The notes beneath the pieces are model-generated. The model worked only from the letters and a program-made list of their open reading frames with translations, searched no databases and was not told the origin of the DNA. Shown here piece by piece: positions 24,477-31,131 of a stretch of DNA of 32,516 nucleotides. Made by a program: the position numbers and the translations under genes. How positions within the stretch are numbered: the stretch's first letter is position 1; the number at the start of each line of letters is the position of its first letter. Source of the DNA: Deltaproteobacteria bacterium (GTDB lineage: Bacteria > Myxococcota_A > Polyangia > JAAYKL01). The DNA lies in contig JAFGXQ010000003.1 in assembly GCA_016936575.1 (NCBI GenBank), forward strand, positions 1 to 32,516, read 5' to 3'.

Positions 24477-26711
24477 CTATTCCGGAACGATCGCCTCAAG
24501 CTGACAATTCATCGAGCAACCGTCGCCGGACACGGTGTTACCGTCATCGCAAGCTTCGCCGTGTTCTTCCTGAACAATCTTGTCGCCACAACGAATATCT
24601 AACGTGCAATCGGGCGCGCACTCTTCGTATCCGCCCGGGTTGAGACCGTCGTCGCAAACTTCGCCGAACAGACTGTTCAGTACGCCGTCACCGCAGTATG
24701 ACCCCAACACGCATCCGGGGGCGCACCCGGGCTCCGTCGAAGGTGAGTACACCGTCAAATTCAAACCGTCATCACACTCCTCGACTTCGTCCTGGACCAC
24801 ACCGTCTCCGCAACGGGCGCCGCGGGTACAGTCGGGCATACACGACCCGTAACTGCCGTCATTGACCCCATCATCACAGGTTTCGTCGCCCGCCACGATG
24901 CCGTCTCCACAAATGGACTCGCACTGACTCTGTACTTTCGTGAATCCCGAAAGGGTCAAATTGTAGTGAGACTCTGATGTATGACGCTCCGCATGGAATA
25001 GAACAATCTCATAAATCTGCCCCGCTTCCAGCCCGAGGTCCGCCGCGAGGGGTTCATCCAACGTGACTTCTGCATCCTGGCTGCCGTGAACACCGCCGAT
25101 ATCCACCACCAGCCGACCGTTGATGAACACCCACACGTCATCGTCGCCGGTAAAGAACAAGGCTTCGTTTCCTTCAAACTTAAACCAGTACCGCAGTTCA
25201 CTGGTGAAACCGAAATTGTGTCCGGCGTAGGGTTCCTCCAGCCCTTCGGCCACCCAGCCGTCGTCGTCCAGCGGGTAAAAGTTTTCATTTGAGAAGTAGT
25301 ACGTCTCATCGGGCTGCTGTGCCAGAGCGAGCTTTGTCACAAACGTGATATTCACGTTTGGAACATCTCGATACCACTCATCAAACGTTTCCGCTGAAGT
25401 AACCATCGGCCCGTATAGACAAACCGGACCAAGCGGCGCACCGTCAAGAACCAGCGGCGCATTGTTAGCGGTATCTGTCTCTGTATCCGTTCCTGTATCC
25501 GCTTCGGTATCATTCTGCTGTTCCGTATCTTCCGTGTCCACCGGGTCGGTTTCCTGGTCTGTATCTTCCGTATCCACCGGTTCTGTCTCCTGCTCCGTAT
25601 CTTCGGTATCCAGTGTCGCACAAGGATCCGCGTAGAGCGGATCGCCATCATCCCCCAGTGTTTCCTGAACCATTCCATAAGAAATGCCGCCTCCCATATA
25701 TTCCTCAAAATCCGGATGGTTTTCAGCATCGTCTGCGGGGCGCGCAATGAAGTCTCTGAAAGTGATGGGCACTTCGAGCACTTCCGGCAACTCCTCTTCA
25801 ACATTACTGCATTCGAACCCGAGTTCTATTTTACAGTCTGCGCTGCAACCGTCGTTGTTCCGTTGATTGCCGTCGTCACATTCCTCGTCATCACCGGGCA
25901 GAATAAAACCATCGCCACATGCCGATGCGCAGGCACCTGCACTGCAGTCCGGTTCAATCTCGCAAAACGGCGTGCAGCCGTCGCCGATTTCCAGGTTACC
26001 GTCATCGCACGGCTCTTTTCCCTCTTTCACACCGTCGTTACAAGTGGTCTCGTGACATGCCTCTCCGGCTTCGTCACAGGCCCACCCGTCCTCCAATCGA
26101 CACGACGCGGAGCAACCGTCGCCGGACTCGGCGTTGCCGTCATCACACTCCTCTTTGTGAATAATCATGCTGTCACCGCACTCGGCAGCCGTGCAATCCT
26201 CACCGGCAACGGGGCACGCCCACCCCGGCTCCAGTTGGCAATTTGCGGAACACCCGTCACCATCATCGGTATCGAAATCATCGCAGGTTTCTCCGCCGCT
26301 CACCTGTCCGTCGCCGCAAACAATTGTGTACACGCAAAGCTCACCGGGAACCGAGCAGAAAAAGCCGTCTTCCACCACGTCACACTTGGCGGAGCAACCG
26401 TCTCCGGGCTCACTGTTTCCATCGTCACATTCTTCGCCGGGAGGCTCAATCACACCGTTGCCGCAACCGGAGGTATCAATTTCGAGGGTGTCGGTATCTC
26501 CGGTTTCCGAATCGACCGGTTCTGAATCGGGCGGAGGCTCATCGCTGTCGGGAGGCTCCCCCGTATCGCTATCTCCGGTATCCACCCCTGAATCCCGGGG
26601 AGTATCGTTCGATGTATCTATGACATCCGCGCTCTCATCGGTTGGAGAACAGGCGAAAACACCTGTGAACACCAACGCTGTTATCAGCAAAAATAGTGTA
26701 TATTGTTTCAT
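24477..26711 (-). CDS. Fibro-slime lipoprotein with 9 Cys-rich (DUF4215/myxo_disulf) repeats
   Basis: Lipoprotein of 744 aa, lipobox VFAC (Cys21), then an acidic Asp/Pro/Thr/Ser linker to ~residue 90. Five long-class Cys-rich repeats (~95-290) are followed by a fibro-slime domain (~305-590: [69 protein letters not shown]) and four short-class repeats. The layout is the same as in the 1354-aa protein at 13880, with fewer repeats. A ~45-residue Asp/Thr/Glu linker-like insertion sits inside the fibro-slime domain (25471-25611). GGAGGAG before the ATG at 26711 fixes the start; the ATG 48 bp upstream adds residues before the signal peptide. Likely a surface adhesin, inferred from Fibrobacter relatives. 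Confidence 0.92.
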   Translation of the reverse strand: MKQYTLFLLITALVFTGVFACSPTDESADVIDTSNDTPRDSGVDTGDSDTGEPPDSDEPPPDSEPVDSETGDTDTLEIDTSGCGNGVIEPPGEECDDGNSEPGDGCSAKCDVVEDGFFCSVPGELCVYTIVCGDGQVSGGETCDDFDTDDGDGCSANCQLEPGWACPVAGEDCTAAECGDSMIIHKEECDDGNAESGDGCSASCRLEDGWACDEAGEACHETTCNDGVKEGKEPCDDGNLEIGDGCTPFCEIEPDCSAGACASACGDGFILPGDDEECDDGNQRNNDGCSADCKIELGFECSNVEEELPEVLEVPITFRDFIARPADDAENHPDFEEYMGGGISYGMVQETLGDDGDPLYADPCATLDTEDTEQETEPVDTEDTDQETDPVDTEDTEQQNDTEADTGTDTETDTANNAPLVLDGAPLGPVCLYGPMVTSAETFDEWYRDVPNVNITFVTKLALAQQPDETYYFSNENFYPLDDDGWVAEGLEEPYAGHNFGFTSELRYWFKFEGNEALFFTGDDDVWVFINGRLVVDIGGVHGSQDAEVTLDEPLAADLGLEAGQIYEIVLFHAERHTSESHYNLTLSGFTKVQSQCESICGDGIVAGDETCDDGVNDGSYGSCMPDCTRGARCGDGVVQDEVEECDDGLNLTVYSPSTEPGCAPGCVLGSYCGDGVLNSLFGEVCDDGLNPGGYEECAPDCTLDIRCGDKIVQEEHGEACDDGNTVSGDGCSMNCQLEAIVPE

Positions 26712-26857
26712 ATTACGCTCCTCCCGGGGATAGTACCGTGGGGCACCGTGGTAGCTCATGACGATATAGTGACATTGAAATTTTAATCAGTAAGGTACAC
26801 CCAAACGAACAAAAAGGGTCATTTTTAAAATGCGATTTTTCAATTTATGAAAACAAC

Positions 26858-26889
26858 GCCGATGATTGCATCCGGCGGGCTTTTCTTTT
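26858..26889 (+). terminator. Terminator-like hairpin in the rimO leader
   Basis: GCCG-ATG pairs with CAT-C-CGGC (26858-26876, one bulged C, 4-nt loop), followed by GGGC and TTTTCTTTT. No plus-strand gene lies upstream, so it would act within the leader of rimO as an attenuator, or stop antisense/readthrough transcription. Confidence 0.45.
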
Positions 26890-26937
26890 ATTACATGATA
26901 CCGCAACCAGTTGTGGCAATTCACCAAAGGAATCGGG

Positions 26938-28278
26938 TTGAACAAAATAAAAAAAAAGTTGAAAACCGTTCATTTCGTGTCATTGGGCTGCCCCAAGAAC
27001 CGAGTGGACACCGATATTATGGCAGCCTCACTCATTGAACGCGGGCTGGAACTTACCGCTAATGCTGAAAATGCAGACGTAATAGTGGTCAACACCTGCT
27101 CTTTCATCGGCGATGCCAAAGAAGAATCGATTGATGTGCTGCTTGAAATGGCGGAACAAAAAATTTCGGGGCAGTGCCGAATGCTCATCGCCGCCGGTTG
27201 CCTTCCTCAGCGAAACGGCAACGAGCTCCGGGAAGCCATGCCTGAAATCGACGTGATGATGGGGACGGGCACCCCCGATAAAATCGCTGATCTCATAGAG
27301 GGAAGAAACATCGAACTGGGGCTGCATCAGGGCGCACACTTTCTGCAGCAGACGGACACCCCGCGGTTGGTAACGCCGGACCAGGCCAGTGTGTATGTAA
27401 AAATCGCAGACGGCTGTTCGCGCAAATGCGCTTTCTGCGCCATTCCCGGCATCCGCGGAAAAGGGGAAAGCCGAAGCATTCAAAACGTGGTGGCCGAAGC
27501 GACAATGTTGGCGGAATCGGGTGCCAAAGAGCTGGTGCTGGTGGCCCAGGATACGGCCGCATACGGTCGTGACCTGAAAGACGGCACCAATCTGCAAAAG
27601 CTCCTGGTCGCACTGAATCGCATCGACGGCATCCGCTGGATTCGCGTCATGTACCTGTACCCTGACTCCATCGATACCGCACTGCTCAAAACCATACGCG
27701 ACCTTGACAAAGTCGTTCCCTATCTCGACATACCCATCCAGCATGCCAGCGCCCCGATGCTCAAAGCCATGCGGCGGGGACACGCTGAAGCCGAACTGAA
27801 AAAATGCATTCAGGAGGCCAAATCCGTTTTGCCGGAAGCATTCCTGCGCACCACAGTGCTGGTGGGCTTTCCCGGCGAAACCGACGCCGATGTCGACGAA
27901 CTGCTCTCGTTCATGCAAATGGCCCGGTTCCATCACCTGGGTGCGTTCCGCTACAGTGATGAAGAAGGCACCCCCGCGTTTGGAAGAGCCCCGCAGATTA
28001 GCCGAAAAGACTCCTACAATCGCTTTCGCAAAGTGATGGCGTTGCAGAAAAAAATTGTTAAGCAAAACAACAAGGCACTCATCGGCAGAACCATCAATGT
28101 ACTCATCGAAGACATTGCAGACGACGGCGGGTTTGTCCTCGAAGGCCGCCACGAAGGCCAGGCCCCCGACATCGACGGCATCACCTACGTCATCAACGCC
28201 GAAGCCGACATCGGCGACATCATCCCCTGCAAAATCATCGACTTCAAAGAATACGACCTGGTCGCCGAGCCGGTGTGA
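26938..28278 (+). CDS. rimO: Ribosomal protein S12 methylthiotransferase RimO
   Basis: Radical-SAM enzyme that adds a methylthio group to the conserved Asp of ribosomal protein S12. 446 aa. The N-terminal MTTase domain has three cluster Cys (Cys18 in SLGCPKNRVDTD, Cys54 in VNTCSFI, Cys88 in AAGCLPQ). The radical-SAM core has CSRKCAFC (Cys160/164/167) and AYGRDL. A C-terminal TRAM domain begins near the repeated basic region VKQNNKALIG. The SLGCPKN and RKCAFCAIP wording separates it from MiaB. The start is TTG at 26938 with AAAGGA 8 bp upstream; the TTG at 26911 has no site. Confidence 0.95.
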   Translation: MNKIKKKLKTVHFVSLGCPKNRVDTDIMAASLIERGLELTANAENADVIVVNTCSFIGDAKEESIDVLLEMAEQKISGQCRMLIAAGCLPQRNGNELREAMPEIDVMMGTGTPDKIADLIEGRNIELGLHQGAHFLQQTDTPRLVTPDQASVYVKIADGCSRKCAFCAIPGIRGKGESRSIQNVVAEATMLAESGAKELVLVAQDTAAYGRDLKDGTNLQKLLVALNRIDGIRWIRVMYLYPDSIDTALLKTIRDLDKVVPYLDIPIQHASAPMLKAMRRGHAEAELKKCIQEAKSVLPEAFLRTTVLVGFPGETDADVDELLSFMQMARFHHLGAFRYSDEEGTPAFGRAPQISRKDSYNRFRKVMALQKKIVKQNNKALIGRTINVLIEDIADDGGFVLEGRHEGQAPDIDGITYVINAEADIGDIIPCKIIDFKEYDLVAEPV

Positions 28279-28633
28279 ACACCTATTGGTGTGCATTCCC
28301 TTATTTTTCGTGTGTCAGGCCGCACAAAAAAACCGCCTATCTGAAAAATGTAAGCACATGTAGAAATCCCTTTTCATTGAATCTACCGCCTAAATATTTC
28401 TTTCTGTAGACACCACAAATGATATAATTCCGAATATGCTTAAACAGTTTTCTGCGCTGTAGTCTTGTACACAAGCCAAGACACATGCATCGTTTTCCAC
28501 GACCGATTGGCGTCGCGTTCTCACATGACTTACCGTTGGCCGGTCAATGCGCCCCTTTTGCCAACCAGCTCGAAACCACATACAATACAACCCACTGAAT
28601 TTACTATATTTTGTTCATTTTATGGTAATTGGC
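28279..28633. other. 355-bp intergenic region after rimO
   Basis: Contains a hairpin at 28304-28330 (TTTTT-c-GTGTG, loop TCAGGC, CGCAC-AAAAA); its T-run is on the 5' side, so it is not a normal terminator for rimO. An extended -10 (TGATATAAT) lies at 28420-28428. No tRNA, recognisable coding frame or mobile-element end is visible, although the downstream frame is open back to 28547. Confidence 0.4.
28420..28428 (+). promoter_or_regulatory. Candidate extended -10 promoter upstream of the Rpn nuclease gene
   Basis: TG-A-TATAAT is an exact extended -10; no good -35 is needed for this class. It would give a ~200-nt leader before the nuclease start. Confidence 0.35.
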
Positions 28634-29548
28634 ATGAATCTCGCCTTGTTATCCAATTATGAAATGCATCTCTCCTATCAACGATTTTTTTTTCGCTATC
28701 TGTTCGGCAAAATCGGCCACGAGCATTTGACGCTCGATTTTATCAACAGTGTGCTCGGCAACATGAACATGGGTCCTATTTCCAAAGTGATAATTCAAAA
28801 TCCGTTTTCGCTTAAGGAGTCGGTTACCGACAAGGAAACCGTTCTGGATATCAAAGCCGAGGACGAACAGGCTTGCTCGTATAACATCGAAATGCAGGTA
28901 CAAGGCAGTGCGTTATTCACCCATCGTTCCCTCTACTACTGGGCCAAGGTGTACTCATCTCAGATCAAAAATGGTGAAAGCTACAAGAAGCTGTTGCCGG
29001 TAATTTGCATTAATGTTCACGATTTCAGGCTGCTAAAAACAGATGACCGAGTTCATACCTGCTTTTTACTTAAAGAATTCATAGACAATGACATGCTCCT
29101 TACCGAACACGAAATGATTCATTTTCTATGTTTGACCACTTTTCGAAAGCTGCGTTATACTTGTTGTCAGCAGCTTGATGATTGGCTGCAATGGTTTATT
29201 TGCGACAACGAGGAAGCGATGAAACGTATCGATACAATACTGGAACGAAACCCAGCAGTGAAAGAAGCACACGATTTGTACACCCACTTCACTGCAGATA
29301 AAGCGCTGATGGAACGATACGAAGCCCGTCAAAAATACCTGAGCGATTTAGCCACAATAAAAGAAGAAAGCCACGACGACGGCTACACTCTAGGAAAAGC
29401 AGCAGGTTTGTCAATAGGAGAAACCAACGGTCTGGCCAAAGGAAAGCGATTGATGGCTGTCGCCATGTACAAAGAAGGTATCGACGTGACAACCATATCT
29501 CGCGTAAGTGGTCTCGCCATCGAAGAAATCGAAGAAATTTTAAAATGA
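28634..29548 (+). CDS. Rpn-family recombination-promoting nuclease / PD-(D/E)XK transposase-like protein
   Basis: 304 aa, expected DNA endonuclease of the Rpn group. After FRYLFGKIGHEHLTLDFINSVL comes the PD-(D/E)XK core: Asp in KETVLDIKAED and the Glu-x-Gln in SYNIEMQVQ. A middle region (SLYYWAKVYSSQIKNGESYKKL, VICINVHDF) is typical. The C-terminus has a Gly-rich helix (GYTLGKAAGLSIGETNGLAKG) and a short helix-turn-helix-like end (ISRVSGLAIEEIEEIL). The start is uncertain: 28634 is used, but the family begins about where an ATG at 28664 lies and no clear ribosome site exists. The gene stands alone with no inverted repeats or target duplication, and is more AT-rich than its neighbours, consistent with transfer. 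Confidence 0.87.
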   Translation: MNLALLSNYEMHLSYQRFFFRYLFGKIGHEHLTLDFINSVLGNMNMGPISKVIIQNPFSLKESVTDKETVLDIKAEDEQACSYNIEMQVQGSALFTHRSLYYWAKVYSSQIKNGESYKKLLPVICINVHDFRLLKTDDRVHTCFLLKEFIDNDMLLTEHEMIHFLCLTTFRKLRYTCCQQLDDWLQWFICDNEEAMKRIDTILERNPAVKEAHDLYTHFTADKALMERYEARQKYLSDLATIKEESHDDGYTLGKAAGLSIGETNGLAKGKRLMAVAMYKEGIDVTTISRVSGLAIEEIEEILK

Positions 29549-29677
29549 CCCCCAACATTCCCGCATCATTGTTGAAATTCAATCAAATATTTTCATCATT
29601 ACATGACAGCTAATTGTTTGACCCACCGACGTAAACAGGTAGGGTGTACCTCTTACGGTTTCAAACATGCATCTCCG

Positions 29678-29696
29678 TTGCGCGACGGACGCGCAA
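29678..29696. repeat. Inverted repeat TTGCGCG-ACGGA-CGCGCAA upstream of rocD
   Basis: Perfect 7-bp arms with a 5-bp loop, 56 bp before the rocD ATG. It could be an operator or an RNA hairpin in the leader; no T-run follows on the plus strand. Confidence 0.4.
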
Positions 29697-29752
29697 TGTG
29701 AAAAAAACTCGATGCATCATGATACGTGTTGGCCCGTTACAAGGAGAAAACA

Positions 29753-30952
29753 ATGCCAAGTACAAAAGAAATCATTGAGTTGACTGAAAAATACGGTGCG
29801 AATAACTACCACCCCCTTCCGGTGGTATTCGCTAAAGCCGAAGGCGTTTGGGCCTGGGACACCGATGGCAATAAATATATGGATATGCTCAGCGCTTACT
29901 CCGCACTGAACCAGGGACATCGTCACCCCAAAATCGTACAGGCATTGAAAGACCAGGCCGATCGCTGCACCCTCACCAGCCGCGCATTTCACAATGACAA
30001 ACTGGGTGAAATGTACAAATCCCTTGCGGAAATGACCGGGATGGAGATGATTCTGCCGATGAACTCCGGCGCCGAAGCCGTTGAAACCGCAATCAAAGCG
30101 GTTCGCAAATGGGGATACACCAAAAAGGGCATCGCCAAAGATCAGGCCGAAATCATTGTATGCAGCGGCAACTTTCACGGCAGAACCACCACGGTCGTAA
30201 GCTTTTCTTCCGATGAAGAGTACAGAACCGGGTTCGGCCCGTTTACCCCCGGATTCAAAATCATTCCCTACGGCGACGCCAGCGCACTGGAAGCCGCCAT
30301 CACCCCGAATACCTGCGCGTTCCTGGTTGAACCCATTCAGGGAGAAGCGGGCGTTGTGATTCCACCGGCGGGATATCTGAAACAATGCCGCGACATCTGC
30401 GATAAAAACAATGTTCTGCTGGTTGCGGACGAAATTCAGACCGGTTTCGGCAGAACCGGAAAAACCTTCTGCGTGGAGCACGAAGGTGTGCGCCCTGATG
30501 TATTCTGTTTAGGTAAAGCACTTTCGGGCGGCATGCTTCCGGTTTCGGCAGTGGCAGCCACCAAAGAAGTACTCGGCGTTTTCAATCCAGGGGAACACGG
30601 CTCCACCTTCGGCGGCTCCCCTTTGGCATGTGCGGTGGCTGTTGCCGCGCTGGAAGTGATTGTGGAAGAAAAACTGGTCGAAAGAAGTGCCAAGCTGGGC
30701 GCCTATTTCAAACAGAAACTCGAAGAAATGAATTCCCCCCACGTAAAAGAGATTCGCGGCAAAGGTCTGTTCATCGGTGTGGAGCTGACAAAGGAAGCCG
30801 GCCCGGCCAGACCATTCTGTGAAAAACTGAAAGAGTTCGGGCTGCTGTGCAAAGAAACCCACGAAATGACCATTCGCTTTGCGCCCCCGTTGATCATTTC
30901 CGAAGAAGACCTCGATTGGGCAATTGAGCAAATCCGCAAAGTGCTTGCATAG
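29753..30952 (+). CDS. rocD: Ornithine--oxo-acid aminotransferase
   Basis: PLP enzyme of aminotransferase class III that converts ornithine and 2-oxoglutarate to glutamate semialdehyde and glutamate. 399 aa, full length. Markers: [20 protein letters not shown] at the N-terminus, [46 protein letters not shown] and the PLP Lys255 in CLGKALSGG. The YHPLPVV opening and the short length favour ornithine over acetylornithine or GABA aminotransferases. AAGGAG lies 6 bp before the ATG at 29753; an ATG 27 bp upstream is less likely. No arginine-catabolism genes are adjacent. Confidence 0.93.
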   Translation: MPSTKEIIELTEKYGANNYHPLPVVFAKAEGVWAWDTDGNKYMDMLSAYSALNQGHRHPKIVQALKDQADRCTLTSRAFHNDKLGEMYKSLAEMTGMEMILPMNSGAEAVETAIKAVRKWGYTKKGIAKDQAEIIVCSGNFHGRTTTVVSFSSDEEYRTGFGPFTPGFKIIPYGDASALEAAITPNTCAFLVEPIQGEAGVVIPPAGYLKQCRDICDKNNVLLVADEIQTGFGRTGKTFCVEHEGVRPDVFCLGKALSGGMLPVSAVAATKEVLGVFNPGEHGSTFGGSPLACAVAVAALEVIVEEKLVERSAKLGAYFKQKLEEMNSPHVKEIRGKGLFIGVELTKEAGPARPFCEKLKEFGLLCKETHEMTIRFAPPLIISEEDLDWAIEQIRKVLA

Positions 30953-30960
30953 CCTGTCAT

Positions 30961-30975
30961 GCTCGTTTTATGAGC
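30961..30975 (+). terminator. Weak stem-loop after rocD
   Basis: GCTC-GTTTTAT-GAGC, 8 bp after the rocD stop, followed by GGCTTCCCCCTT. A 4-bp stem with a poor T-run, so only a tentative terminator. Confidence 0.2.
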
Positions 30976-31030
30976 GGCTTCCCCCTTATACTCCACATCG
31001 CACTCATTTCAGAAATTCAGCTCGTTTCAT

Positions 31031-31060
31031 TTGACACATAGTTTCAGGTGTGGTTTGAAT
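31031..31060 (+). promoter_or_regulatory. Candidate promoter of the GH8 gene
   Basis: A perfect TTGACA (31031-31036), 18-bp spacer and TTGAAT (31055-31060), ~70 bp upstream of the GH8 start and just upstream of the dyad operator. Confidence 0.45.
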
Positions 31061-31074
31061 GCTCGGCAACGTTA

Positions 31075-31093
31075 GTTAAAGAGTTTAACAAAC
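31075..31093. promoter_or_regulatory. Candidate operator, dyad GTWAA-N5-TTWAC (copy 3)
   Basis: GTTAA-AGAGT-TTAAC followed by AAAC; the arms extend to GTTAAA-GAG-TTTAAC. It lies about +9 to +23 of the predicted transcript of the GH8 gene. Same dyad and tail as at 191 and 12523. Confidence 0.5.
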
Positions 31094-31131
31094 TTAGTTT
31101 TACCGGTTACTTTCTTATCAAGGATAATGAC

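Noticed and set aside
26847..27038. 63-codon plus-strand frame before and into rimO
   Set aside because: Most of it is out of frame with rimO, there is no ribosome site, and the terminator-like hairpin lies inside it.
27028..28296. Minus-strand frame of 422 codons opposite rimO
   Set aside because: rimO is unambiguous on the plus strand with all cluster Cys residues; the antisense frame matches nothing recognisable.
28304..28330. Intrinsic terminator for rimO
   Set aside because: The hairpin is real, but the T-run is on its 5' side and A-residues follow the stem, so it does not fit intrinsic termination in the plus direction.
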